This document shows, one piece after another, positions 32,563 through 43,480 of a DNA stretch of 64,000 nt. The notes beneath the pieces were generated by a model. It was not told where the DNA came from. It worked only from the letters and a program-made list of their open reading frames with translations, and made no database searches. Numbering within the stretch: the first letter of the stretch is position 1; the number at the start of each line of letters is the position of its first letter. Origin of the DNA: Orthonyx spaldingii (lineage: Eukaryota > Chordata > Aves > Passeriformes > Orthonychidae); NCBI GenBank assembly GCA_013397795.1, contig VZTJ01005307.1:833826-897825 (forward strand), given 5' to 3'. The position numbers were made by a program, and so were the translations under genes.

Positions 32563-33747
32563 CCCTGTGAAATCCTGACTTTCCAGGTGGCTGCCACCCG
32601 TCCCTCCCCGTGTCCCACAGCCCAGACCCCAAACCCGACACGCCGTGCTGGAACAGGGGCTGGGAAAGGGGCACTCAGCTCCAGGCTTCCTAAACTCCAT
32701 CTAGTGGCAAAAAATTCATCATTTTGTGATGATGGCAACCCTGGTGGGTCTGGATTGGGGCTGAGCTCCCCCAGAGATGGGCTTAGATCCTTCCATGGCA
32801 GCTGGAAACTTGACCTGGATTGATCTGGGTGCATCCAAGTTGTTCTCCCAAGGGTTAAACCCCGTGTGCTCCTGTTCTGCCCAATAATGAAGGCATTTTA
32901 TGGCGTAAAAAAGCAATCCCGGTGCAATAAAGGGAAAAAATTGCAGGGAATTCTGGAGGCTGGATGGCAAAGCAGGAGCTCGTGGCAGTGTCGGAAGTAT
33001 CTGTCCATGTTTTTATAGACTTCCATTGGCCCGTGTGGGTCACGGAGTTATCTGCGGCCTGTAAGAGGAAATGAAGGAGGATATAAGAGCAGATAGGATC
33101 TGAGCGCCGCTCTCGCTCCTAAATATTCAAAAGAATCTTATGAGGGATGGGATTAAAATGGAGAGATTTCGCTGATGCTCGGTGGAAAAGATGTTTATAA
33201 AGGATAACAAAGAAAAACGGTGCTGGTGGTCAGAGACGAGGCTGCAAGGGAAGGGGGGTCCTGCCCTGCCCTGGGGCTCTGCTCCCCACGGCTCCCTGCA
33301 GGAAAAGCCACTCTGCTCCAAGTTCTGTGCCCAGGAGGCAGGAGAAGGAGGGAAACACGAGTTCCTCGTGTGTCAGACCTTGGGAGGGTTTTCTTCCAGC
33401 TCGCCTGGGGTTTTTACGGTTTTAGAGCTGGGCTGGGGGTTCGGGTCCTTGCCGAGGATTTGTGTGGTTGGGCTGAGCCTCGTTTTTAGTGAGAGAAATT
33501 CAGCTGCCGAGGCCAGCGAGTGTTTCCCTGCCTGTGCACAGACCGAGGGGCTTCCTACAGCCTGGAGGGAGGGAACGCTTCCAATCTGTCCCAAACGCTT
33601 CCAATCTGTCCCAGACATCGCTGGCTGTCCCCTCTCAGTGAGCCAAGGCAGGGGGAACTGTTAAAACCCTGACCCCAAAGCACAAAGTCCCAGCAAGGAG
33701 AGCAGGCAGGGACGTTCCTGCAGCAGGACCTGGGGTGAATGGACATT
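32563..33747. other. Single-copy non-coding DNA
   Basis: Nothing recognised as a gene. A 20-bp tandem duplication (AACGCTTCCAATCTGTCCCA twice) spans about 33567-33613. Confidence 0.5.
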
Positions 33748-33970
33748 CCCAGGGCAGGAGCTGTGGTTATCCCGGGACAGGAGCTGTGATTATCCCAGGG
33801 CAGGAGCTGTGGTTATTCCGGAGGATATCCTGGGACAGGGGCTGTGGTTATTCCGGAGGATATCCCGGGACAGGGGCTGTGGTTATCCTGAGGGATATCC
33901 TGGGACAGGAGCTGTGTTATCCCAGGACAGGAGCCGTGGTTATCCCGGGACAGGAGCTGGGTTATCCCGG
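33748..33970. repeat. Minisatellite of ~23-bp and ~35-bp units
   Basis: Eight units of CCCGGGACAGGAGCTGTGGT followed by TAT. Three central units are extended to about 35 bp by TCCGGAGGATAT or CCTGAGGGATAT. A further GGTTATCCCGGGGG core occurs at about 34041 inside the adjoining CpG island, so the repeat seems to have grown out of, or into, that island. Confidence 0.94.
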
Positions 33971-34320
33971 GGGAGGCAGGGACGGTCCCCGGTCAATGAC
34001 GAGAGGCGGTGGCACCGCCTGGCAGCCGGGGACACCCCGCGGTTATCCCGGGGGGACCCGGCCGGGCCCTGCCCTGGCGCAGAACCCGTTCCGGATCTTT
34101 ACCCGGGGCACAAAGGGCCGGCACAGCCCGGCCGGGGCGCGGAGCGGTGCCGCCGCCACACGCCGCTAATTGCCGGCCGGGTTAATGAAGGCAGACGCAG
34201 AGCGGCTGCTCTCATTAAAATATGAAAACGGTGCGAGGCGCTGCCCGGGGCAGGGGGAGGGCGCCGGCTGCTTCCTCAGGGATCACCCTGATGGAGAGGG
34301 AAAGGGGAACGCCGGGCTGA
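33950..34320. promoter_or_regulatory. Small CpG island
   Basis: By hand count there are about 39 CpG dinucleotides in 33961-34320, close to the number expected for its roughly 65-70% GC, whereas most of the window is CpG-poor. It includes the runs GGCCGGGGCGCGGAGCGGTG and CTAATTGCCGGCCGGGTTAA and grades into AT-rich TCATTAAAATATGAAAACG. Unmethylated islands of this kind mark promoters or developmental enhancers. No first exon or clear TATA/Inr start is visible, so transcription direction is unknown. Confidence 0.6.
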
Positions 34321-34321
34321 G

Positions 34322-34862
34322 GGGTCATTTCTGTGTCCCGATCTCAGCTTTGTGAGGGCCCGTTCCTGTGCCTGGGTCTGGAGCTGGCCCAGCCCCACAC
34401 GAGGTCTGGGATGGTCATTTTGGTGTCCTGATCTCAGTTTTGTGAGGGCCCATTCCTGTGCCTGGGTCCAGAGCTGAGCCCCACATAACGTCTGGGATGG
34501 TCATTTCCGTGTCCAGATCTCAGTTTTGTGAGGGCCCACAGAGATCAGCCCAGAACTGTCTGAGCCCCATGCTGGGTCTGGGATGGTCACTTCAGTGTCC
34601 CGATCTCAGTTTTGTGAGGGCCCGTTCCTGTGCCTGGGTCTGGAGCTCAGCCCAGAGCTGGCCCAGCCCCACACGATATCTGGGATGGTCATTTCTGTGT
34701 CCAGATCTCAGCTTTGTGAGGGCCCGTTCCTGTGCCAGGGTCTGGAGCTCTCTGAGCCCCACACGAGGTCTGGGATGGTAATTTCTGTGTCCAGATCTCA
34801 GTTTTGTGAGAGCCCATTCCTGTGCCTGGGTCCGTGGCCGAGCCCCACGCGAGGCTCTGGGC
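34322..34862. repeat. Tandem array, six copies of a ~90-bp unit
   Basis: The unit carries GGGATGGTCATTTCTGTGTC, C(A/C)GATCTCAGTTTTGTGAGG, GCCCGTTCCTGTGCCTGGGT, then CTGGAGCTGAGCCCCACACGA. GATCTCAG cores sit at about 34340, 34430, 34516, 34602, 34703 and 34793, so spacing is 86-101 bp. Indels affect mainly the GAGCTCAGCCCAGAGCTGGC segment. The array begins at the edge of the CpG island. Open frames across it (107-177 codons) are repeat artefacts. Confidence 0.95.
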
Positions 34863-35130
34863 TGGAAAGGCACCGGCAGTGTTGGGATGACGCTGCTCAG
34901 AGAGAGGGAGATGGATCAGGAAACCAAATTCCCACTCCACACCTTCCTTTCCCAGCAGGAAACCCTTCCACAGGGCTGCTCCTGGGGTTAGGGAGTGCTG
35001 CCTTCAATTCTTCACCAGCAGCGCTCCCAGAAATCCCGCTGTTCCCACCATATTCCCAAAATCTTGCCCAAATCACCTGTCAGGATGGGTGGGAGATCCA
35101 TGCATGGATAGTTTGAGGAAACAGAACAAC
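34863..35130. other. Single-copy spacer
   Basis: Ordinary sequence between the ~90-bp array and the AT-rich block; nothing recognised. Confidence 0.5.
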
Positions 35131-35940
35131 TCTGCCTTGCATTCAGGGAGTTATGGTGCATTTTTTTATCTTAACCAACCCTGCAATCTCTGGATTTAAC
35201 TCCGTGTGAGAGCCACGAACCACAGCTCTAAATCCTGCACTTCTGGGATGAGGGAGCCTTGTGGCTCCATAGGAAAAATTCTGCAAGGCAACTTCCAATC
35301 CTTCTGAAAATACAAAAAAATAAAAGGAAAGAGGGGTAAACGCCTACAACTGTGATTCCACTTGGGATAACGCATTAAGAGTTTCTACGACCTTATCATT
35401 AAAAAAAAAAAAAGAAGATTTGAGAACAGCTTGGCCTGGAACAATATTTCAGGCATGGCTAGCTGTTAAAAATAAGCTAATTCAGAAGAGCCACATTTAA
35501 ATAAATATAATGCAAAGACATAATGGCATAGATAATAGTTTTGAATGGGGAATTTTAATGACTTTGAGGGCATTTTATGGGGCAATTAATACACATGAAA
35601 ATGCTGCTCTATTCAGCCGACAGAAAGAAAGGAAACTAAAATAAAATAAAATAAAGCCGGCAGAAGGAGAAAGGGAGATGGTTGTGACTGGTAAAAATAG
35701 GGTTTGATTTTCTTTTCAATGGGATCACTGCTTACAAACATAATAAAAGGAAAAATAAGCATGTCAGGTTCTATAATGTGCCTTGTGAAATCCCCAATGA
35801 TTGGTTTCTAAAGAGGGGCAATTAGGAGCCTCTTGCATATGCATGTGACTTCTGCCGAGCGGGGCTTTCTCCGCTCGCTTCTTCTTCTGCGCTCGTTATC
35901 AACAGGCTAAAAACATAAAAATACAACTCCCCTCGAAGCC
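35131..35940. other. Strong candidate conserved non-coding element
   Basis: About 800 bp of AT-rich, unrepetitive sequence: AACGCATTAAGAGTTTCTAC near 35370, AATAAGCTAATTCAGAAGAG near 35470, AATAAATATAATGCAAAGAC near 35500, GGGCAATTAATACACATG near 35580, CCAATGATTGG near 35792 and the POU-like palindrome near 35833. An A-run at about 35399-35413 and a short AAAAT repeat at 35637-35655 are the only low-complexity parts. The texture is that of a developmental enhancer cluster; function is inferred. Confidence 0.42.
35833..35844. promoter_or_regulatory. POU-type MORE-like palindrome TTGCATATGCAT
   Basis: TTGCATATGCAT matches 11 of 12 bases of the MORE palindrome (ATGCATATGCAT) known to bind POU-factor dimers. 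It lies in an AT-rich block that looks regulatory. The sequence match is direct; occupancy is inference. Confidence 0.35.
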
Positions 35941-38311
35941 CTGCAGCATCCTCGGGCGGATGGGAGAGGGGCCTGGGGCTCTCGGGAGGGCTGATGGGGT
36001 TTATGGTCCCCTCTGGAAGGGACCAGCGGCTGTTTGGGGTCGGGGCAGCCTCAAACCCGGGCAGGGCAGCTCCAGGGGATCGCTGGCAGATGGGAGCCGG
36101 AGCTGCCAGGGAGAGGCTGGTGCTGAAAACCGCTGGTGAGGAGCTGCTCCAGGGAAATCCCAGCGCTTTTCCCTCTGCACGGGGAATTCAGGCAGCGCTG
36201 AGCGCTCGGGGCTGGGCCCTCCTGCCTGGGAGAGGGGTGGGAGTAGGAAAACAGCAAATTTATGGTTTAGGGTGTTTGGGTTTGTGGTGTTTGGCCAAAG
36301 GTTAGTGACCCTGGAGGCCTTTTCCACCCTTAACGACCTTAAGTGCTGCTCTCAAATCCATCTTTTCCGGGATTTCCTAGCCCTATGGGAAGGGGCAGGG
36401 TGCCCTGTGTGGCTCAGGAGGCTCCTCCATCCCCAGGCTGCCCATCAGGAGCTGCTGAGCTCCTGGCAGGGCCGGCTGGGGACAAACTCCCAGCTCTGCT
36501 GGCAGTGCAGGGCTGAGCCAGGGGGTCCCTGGGGACCCTGCAGCCCAAAAAGCTCCCCCCGTGCCCCCCTGCCCATCTGCACTGGGACTGAGCTGCCCCT
36601 GCCCTTGCAACAGAGCCTGGCCAGACCCTGAGCTGCATTTCTGAAATGTATAAATAAATATTACATATGCTAACAGATGGTTCATTAGCCAGTTGTTATG
36701 GCAATCAGCATTTCAGCCAATTAAAATCCTTCCTCATAGCTTTAAAAATGTCAGTGATAGGGACATTTAAATGGCCAGAGAACAAACAGCCTCTCTGTAG
36801 CCTGGCACTAAAACAAAAGGCGTTTTCTGTGAGTTTCTGGAGAAAGGAAGAGAAGAAATAGAGTAAGAGTTGGAAATCCTTTGTGCTGGAGGAGTGAAAG
36901 GTGCTGCCCCTGAGTGTTAATTAACGGGGGAGGTTGTTGGACATCTTGTAACTCCAAATCCCAGAGTCTGGGGTGAACGCTTGGGAATCCCTGAGGTGCA
37001 TCCAGGACATCCCAGTTCCCCCTGGGGTTTTCCTGCAGGAATTGTCGGGGAGGGCTCAGAGTTCAACACCCACAGCAGGATCAGATTTGTCCCCAGGTGT
37101 GCAGGAATTCCTGAGCATTTCCTTGGGAATGGCAGAGCCTTGCCTCCCTCGGCAGTGCCTGTGCCTGGGGGATGCTCAGCAAAGCTCAGGTTCAGGCTGG
37201 GTTTGAGCCAGGAGCTCCAAGTGTCCAGGCCAGAGGTGATGATAATCCAAAGGAATTGAAATTATTCTCATAGGAACACCAGGCTACCCCGAGATGGTGG
37301 AGATGGGGCAGCCACAGGGGAGGAGTGGAGGAAGGAAGTTACACTTCCTCATCATTCCTGGTGGTTTCGAGGTTGTGTGTGCCTTGGATAGAAAAGAACT
37401 GCTTGGGTCCTAAAAATTCCTCCCAGACACCTTTTCCCTGGGTTGGTTGTGCTGCCAGCACTTGGCCTCTCCAGCTCAGGGCTCTGAGTGCAGGAATAAA
37501 ACCATGGGAAGGGAAGGCAGGGCCTGTTCATCCCGAATTTTGATGTAGCAGGACCTGGAGTGGGAAGAAAACCTGGCCTTCCACAGAGCATCCTCCTACA
37601 GGGACCAGGATTGTCCAACTCCTGTATTAATGAAGGTAAAACCCCTCAAACCTCCTGCTCAGACAGGGCACGACCGGGATTTTCCCTCTGTCCCTGCCAC
37701 ATTCCGGGAGCTGCTGCTGCCCTGGCAGCCAGCACGGAGCAGGAGCCTGGATTTGATGAGTCACAGCCTCACCAGGGTTGAGTCTCTTTTTCTGGTCTCT
37801 GCTGTCTTTTGCAACCGTTTAGAGGAGCAAAAAATAGCTCCCCCAGACAATCAGGGCAGATTGTTTTAATGAGGGCTCAAAAAATGAGGAACAAATGGCT
37901 CAAATTGAGCCCTCAAACATTTCTCCCCACGGCTGCAAGGAGCTGCACGACGCCTGACTCAGCACGAGGTGGCTGCTGCCAGGAGGGCAGGTTCCAACCC
38001 TCTGTTTTAAAAAAAAAAAAAAAAAAAATTTATCCCAGTAGCTGAACTGAACATCCCAAGTGGAAGCTGCCTGCGATCAGCAGCTCCATTTTCTGCTTGT
38101 AATTGTCTTTTATCTGCTGGAGTCGGCAGGGCCCAGCTCCCATCTGCTCCCCATTCACTCCCTGCAAACACCAGGGAGAGAAACAATCCCTTTGCCCATA
38201 TGTGCTCCAACAGGCAGAGGTAAAAAGATGGAGCTAAAACCTTGCAAACCTTCCTTCCTCCCTGCATTGTGGCCACTTTTTTCATGGTCATTGTTTGATT
38301 TTGATTAATTC
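35941..38311. other. Single-copy non-coding DNA
   Basis: Mixed GC-rich (35940-36640) and AT-rich (36640-36870) sequence, a 21-base A-run near 38008-38028, no transposon or gene recognised. The overlapping frames at 35994-36685 lack domains. A CCTTTTCCACCCTTAACGAC near 36320 resembles a decayed CR1 tail but is too short to call. Confidence 0.5.
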
Positions 38312-38415
38312 AGCCCAGCCTTGGACCCTCCCAGGGATGGGGCAGCCACAGCTTCTCTGAGCACCCTGTACCAGGGTTCCCTCACAGGGAACAATTCCTT
38401 CCTGAAGGTGAAGAT
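38312..38415 (-). mobile_element. CR1 LINE internal 3'-region fragment
   Basis: CAGCCCAGCCTTGGACCCTC, CCAGGGATGGGGCAGCCACA and GCTTCTCTGAGCACCCTGTA, then ATTCCTTCCTGAAGGTGAAG are the complement of CR1. Both ends are missing, including the terminal 3' repeat. Confidence 0.88.
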
Positions 38416-38637
38416 CCAGAGGAATATTGGGTCAGAACTGCAGGAAATTGCTGCATTTTCACAAAGGGATTATTTGCTTCAGCAGGGAAAAGAGAATTCC
38501 CGGCAGACCCAGCACCTCCCACCCTTCCGTGTCCCACAAGGGGATTCAGGTGCAGAGGAAGAAGCTTGGAGAACCATTCGGGCATTTCCTCCTGTCTGTG
38601 TTATCCACAGAGCTCCCTGTGACCCATAAATAGATTT
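38416..38637. other. Single-copy non-coding DNA
   Basis: Nothing recognised beyond the end of the CR1 fragment. Confidence 0.5.
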
Positions 38638-38880
38638 TTGCCTTCCCTTTATTTCTCGCATCCCTTTTGGTTTGTGATGGCAGCTCCGAAAGCTTTAGAG
38701 CTGCTTCTTGATGGGCATAAAAATATCATGAGTACTTGTTTAAACATCAGAAAGGTATTAGCTCAATTTTGCACTTCAATGCTACCAAGAATGTTTAGGC
38801 CCATTGGGCATGAATTTAATTTTCTTACAGGCTGCAGAGAGAAGAAAAATCAACCTCCCTATCTTGGCATTAACTGCTGC
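38638..38880. other. Candidate conserved non-coding element
   Basis: Unrepetitive sequence with GGGCATAAAAATATCATGAG, AGCTCAATTTTGCACTTC and GGGCATGAATTTAATTTTC. No coding signal, although a weak acceptor-like TTTTCTTACAG sits at 38820-38830. Likely regulatory by texture only. Confidence 0.33.
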
Positions 38881-41230
38881 TCCCTGTGACTGCTCAGAGC
38901 ATCACCTTTCCAGGGCCAGGCTCCAAATGGAGCTGAAATGAAGTCCTGAGCAGGCAGAGGCCCCCAGATCTCTCCCCAGGGCTGTTCTGCACCTTTGCTC
39001 AGTGTTTGCACCAGGAAAAGCTCCAGCAGGAGGAACAGCACTGCAGCAGGGTCACAATAATTAAATCATTCAGCCCCCACCAAGCCCCACCACGCTCCCT
39101 GTGGCAGGAGGGAATCCTTCCTCGCCTCGTTAGTGATAAAACATTGGCTCTAAATGCATCAGATCAGAGTGGGGGTTTTAAACAGGCATTAAAGGCACAG
39201 TTGATGGTTACAAAAGCAGATTTTTTATTGAGGTATTTTGTTTAATAACTCATTGCCAGCTCAGGGCTCTGGGTGCCTCCCCACGTGTGTGCACAGGGGA
39301 CGAGAGGCTCCGAGGACGTCAGGACATCAACTGCTCCTTCCCCAGGGTCCGGGAATGTCAGTGGCCCTTGTGGCACAGGGGGGAGATCACCTTTTAATGG
39401 TCAATAGCAATAACCAGGCTGTTCAAACCCTCGTGGCAGAGATTTGTACAGCCCATGGCTCTGAATTCTGCCTGTCCCTGCTGGGGCTGGGCATGTCCCA
39501 GTCCTGCTGTCCCTGTCACCTTCCCCCAGCTCCTGCAGTGCTGCCTCTCCTGGCCCTGCCCTGGGCTGTTCACAGAGCCCCAAACCCACCCCAGCTTCGA
39601 TCCAGGGAGGGTCACATCAGTGCTGGACACTCCTGGCCACCCCTGGAGCTCGATCTGTGCTGGTGAGGAGGGGTTTGGTCTGTAGCACCAGGGGCCTGTG
39701 GAAATCAGTGCTGGCCGTGGTGACAGCGATGTTCCTGCTGCAGGCAGGGCCTGGCAGGAATACACGCAGGGCTTGGCTTATTTTCCACCTTTATGTGCCC
39801 TGAAAAAGTCCTTCTCTTCCATTTCTCTTTCACCCATGGAAGAGTTGCAAAGCCACAGATGGATTTATCATTGTAAAGGAATTTCCAGCTCTGAGCGTGA
39901 ACATCCCCCCAGCCCTGATGAAAATGTGTCCTTGGGGACTTGGAGTCTGAATTTAGAGCCTGGGCCGAGGTTCAGATGAGCCTGAGCAGAGCATCCAGAG
40001 CTGGCAGATTCCTCCCTGCGCTCTGCCCAAACCCTGGAGCCTTTGAAGCTCGCCCAGGGCTGCTGGGCAGGAGATCAGAGCCATGGGGAGGGAGGCTGGA
40101 CCCAGGGATGAGGGTGGCAGTGAAAACAAAGGGCAGCAAAGGGAAACTGCAGTGCCCTCCACCATCTGCACGTCTGCACCCTGGCTGTGCTGCAGAATTC
40201 CAGAGGGAAGGGGATGCAGCAAGTGCCTGTTGGTGCAGAAGGAGATTTTGGCTGCTGCTCAAGGCACAGGTGGAAAAGGTTCCAGCAAATAAATAAGTAA
40301 TTGTTTGAAAGCTGAAAGGAAGACGTGAGGATGAGATCAGAGAAAGCCAAAGGAGTAAAATCTGTAGCAAAGGAACAAATAATCCTGGGGCTTTGGGGAG
40401 CTGGGGGAGGGCTGGACCAGCCATGGGAGAATGAAGGGTGGGAGATCCTTGGGAGGATGGCAGAGCTGTGCTGGGCAGGGCTGGTGGAGGCAGGACCTGG
40501 TTTGGGGGGATCAGCAGGAGATGCTCTGAGATGAGGCAGGATGGGAATGTCACCCCTGTGTCCCCATGGGGTCCCAGAGCTGCACGAGGTGAGAACCTTC
40601 TCCTGGCCCTGTGGAATCTGGGCAGGGACAGAGCCCTGACAGACCCACAACCCCTGAGTTTGAGGAGCAGGACGCTGAGCACAGGGAACGTCATTCACCC
40701 AAACCCCCAAACTCTCATTTTATCTCCACACCAAACCATAATCCTCTCCCAGCTCCCCGGGGTTCTGCTGGAGGTATTCCATTCTGCCTCTGTCCCTTTC
40801 TTTTACAACCCATTTCATTATCAAATGGTGTTGGGGGAGCTGATCTCTAACGAGGAGCTTGGCAGAGGTCCCGGAGCCATCAGAGGGGCTGAGATCCAGC
40901 GAAGGTTAAACTGCCGCCCTCAAAAAAAATTGTGAGTGATTAGAATTAATTAAAAATCATTAAACAAACCTTCATGGCTGCTGTTCCACGTGCTGCTGGG
41001 TTGATGGACGCTGTGCCAGGCTGTGGGGCAGTGGAGGGGGTGAGGAGCTGGTGGCTCTCACAGCTCTGAGCAGGGAGGGTTTGCCCAAAGAGCAGCTGCA
41101 GGTGTTGGAGGGGTTCATTGAGTCCCTGGGTGCTGTTCTGGGGGGTGAGGCTTTTCCTCCTGGTGCTGACACGCTTCCCCTCGCTGACCACGGGGCAGGG
41201 ATGGAGTTCTTGTGAGCTGAATCGGCGGCA
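38881..41230. other. Single-copy non-coding DNA, GC-rich
   Basis: No transposon, tandem array or RNA gene recognised. The 240- and 211-codon minus-strand frames at 39972-40710 overlap each other in different phases and a 165-codon plus frame, so they reflect GC-rich sequence with few stops. A short AT-rich patch lies at 40930-40975. Confidence 0.5.
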
Positions 41231-41660
41231 GCAGAAAGGCAATTTGCCGTTTCCTCTCATTGTGATGAGCGCCAGCCCCGCTCTCCCCAGGGATCCCCGA
41301 TATTCCCGGTGCTAACATTGCATTGCAGAGGTTCATTCTCACCTCTGGGGCTGTTCGTTTAGGGGTGGGGTTTTCTGGTTGCCTGAAGAAACAGATTTCC
41401 AGCAGCCCATGGGCAGGAGTTCCCCAGAGAAGGGGCTGGCAGAGCCCAGCTCGGGGCCCTTCAGGGCTGTTTGTTTTCCAGGAGCAGCCCAGCATCGCTC
41501 AGCTCCACGTGTTCCACCTTCCAGGTCTCCCTCTCCATCTCCTCCAAGCCTTAGGAACATCGATAAATGCCGTGAAAAAAAGTCTGGTGTAAATAACAGG
41601 AGTTTCTGCCTATTCTAATCAATAAAATATTGTTTATAGGAGCCCTCGTGGCCCTTTCAG
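41231..41660. other. Candidate conserved non-coding element
   Basis: AT-rich 41545-41640 (ACATCGATAAATGCCGTGAA, TATTCTAATCAATAAAATAT) next to GATATTCCCGGTGCTAACATT at 41299-41319. No repeat signature. Regulatory role is inference. Confidence 0.3.
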
Positions 41661-42590
41661 CTGCAGTGGAAGCTCTGGCAGCGGGTTTATAAACTTGCTT
41701 TCCAGGTGGCTGTAACTGGGAGCGCTGCTCTGCCAGGGATGTAAATCAGGTTAAGCTTTGCAGCTCCTGGTTTTGCTGTTTCTTTAAAACACAAGTGGCT
41801 GTAGATGGCTTATTTTTATTATTTTTCCTTGCTGGGCTGTAGGTGCGGGGGTTGGATGGATGGGAAGGAGGTGCAGGGGGTGGATGGATGGATTTTTGCA
41901 GCTCAACTCCATCGATGTCTCCTCACGTGCAGGGAGAGGGAAACAAGCAGACAAACAACGCCGTGATGGATTCCCAGTATCTGCATTTAAAAGCCAAGCA
42001 CCACACACAAAGCACAGTAACTGCAGCCCATAACTCTCCCTGTGCAAAGCCAAACTGGGCACTGCTCTGGTAAATTATTTCCTTCTGCTGCCCACATTTC
42101 AGACTCTTTATTTCTCGAGATTTCATCTCGGCTTTTTGATGTCCCAGATCATTCAGTGCGTGTAGCAAACCACACCAAACCCCATCTTCGCTTCTCAAAA
42201 TATCAGTTCAGTCCTTACAGCAGCACTTGATTTATGGAATGCTAAAAAAAAAACATAAATAATTTCTTCTTGTTTTCACAAGATTAGTTACCAGATGCAG
42301 AGCTCGAAATAAGGGACGAAAGGTCTGTGCTCGCTGTTGGGCATCAAAATCCTTTAATGATTTATTAATGTCAACATTTTTATTTTCCATACAGACTGTT
42401 GTTCTGTGTGTGCCCATTTATTTCCGTGCACAGCCAAAGGTCAGTGCTTGGAAAAACAGTTGGAAAGATGTTTAAAAGTGCCTGAGAAAGCACCAGTGAG
42501 CTCTGTAAGTGGTCTGAAGAACTGTTGGGATCTCTGTCCATAAATCCAGGCTTTTCTCATGGCCAGAGGTGCCAGGTGCCTGCAGGCTCT
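41661..42590. other. Single-copy DNA with short TGGA repeats
   Basis: Two short GGATGGATGG runs (about 41854-41866 and 41880-41894). Otherwise unrepetitive sequence without recognisable genes. Confidence 0.5.
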
Positions 42591-42591
42591 G

Positions 42592-42868
42592 AGGAAGGAA
42601 AGAGGGAAGGAAGAAGGGAAGGGAAGGGAAGGGAAGNNNNNNNNNNNNNNNNNNNNNNNNNNNNNNNNNNNNNNNNNNNNNNNNNNNNNNNNNNNNNNNN
42701 NNNNNNNNNNNNNNNNNNNNNNNNNNNNNNNNNNNNNNNNNNNNNNNNNNNNNNNNNNNNNNNNNNNNNNNNNNNNNNNNNNNNNNNNNNNNNNNNNNNN
42801 NNNNNNNNNNNNNNNNNNNNNNNNNNNNNNNNGAAGGGAAGGGAAGGGAAGGGAAGGGAAGGGAAGGA
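42592..42868. repeat. (GGGAA)n microsatellite with 196-base gap
   Basis: GAAGGAAAGAGGGAAGGAAG, then perfect GGGAA pentamers, 196 Ns (42637-42832), then GGGAA again to about 42867. G-triplets with 2-base loops on the plus strand form a G-quadruplex-prone purine tract. Open frames across the gap are meaningless. Confidence 0.97.
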
Positions 42869-43087
42869 CATTCCATCTTCCTGCTAACCCAGGTTCTGAA
42901 GGGCTTTTCCAGCCCCGAGGGTTCTGGAATTCAGCCATTTCCCCAAGGAAGTGTCTCTGCCCAGCAGGACTCCTGCAGGAGTTCTTCCTCTCCGCTGCCT
43001 TGTCTGTCCCTCTGGCCGTGGTGGCTTTGTCTGTCACACCTGGGCTCTGTCCCTGTCACCTCCCCAGTGCCAAGAGCTCTCCATCAG
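42869..43087. other. Short single-copy spacer
   Basis: GGGCTTTTCCAGCCCCGAGG near 42900 resembles a decayed CR1 tail but cannot be confirmed. Nothing else seen. Confidence 0.4.
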
Positions 43088-43210
43088 TGTGGGAGTGCCC
43101 AGAGCCAGGCTGGACAGGGCTTGGGGCACCCTGGGGTGGTGCAAGGTGTCCTTCCTAAATAAAATAAACCTTGGGGTCTCTTCCCACCCAAACCCGCTGT
43201 GATTCCGTGT
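43088..43210 (+). mobile_element. CR1 LINE 3' fragment with altered interior
   Basis: GTGGGAGTGCCCAGAGCCAG, GCTGGACAGGGCTTGGGGCA and CCCTGGGGTGGTGCAAGGTG, then CCACCCAAACCCGCTGTGAT follow sense CR1. The usual CCATGGCAGGGGGTTGGA segment is replaced by an AT-rich CCTAAATAAAATAAACC, so this copy has a local rearrangement. Confidence 0.88.
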
Positions 43211-43480
43211 CTGTGCCCTCACCTGCACTGCAGCTCTGGATTGATGCTGAAATTCCTCCCCACAAATGTCCCAAAGCTTTCTGTGGAGTCGGAACTGCTG
43301 CCTCCAGCACTGCAGGTGTCTTTGAAGGGCACAGGGAAGTGCTCACTCACACAAATCCACACAGAAACTCTTCAGCACTGAGTGCTGCTGATGTAACTGA
43401 GCAAAAAGAGCTCCAGGAGCAAGTGGGGGCATTGTCCTCCTGTCCATGGCCAGGCCTGAACAGCCCTAAATGTCCAATGA
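43211..43480. other. Single-copy spacer
   Basis: Ordinary sequence, no gene recognised. Confidence 0.5.

Noticed and set aside
33748..33970. Possible telomere-like or CRISPR-like repeat
   Set aside because: The unit does not contain TTAGGG and there are no spacers; it is a GC-rich minisatellite.
36300..36350. Possible CR1 tail (CCTTTTCCACCCTTAACGAC)
   Set aside because: Only about 25 bases resemble a CR1 terminus and no adjoining CR1 body is present.
39972..40710. 240- and 211-codon minus-strand frames
   Set aside because: They overlap each other and a 165-codon plus-strand frame in different phases, with no recognised motif or splice structure.
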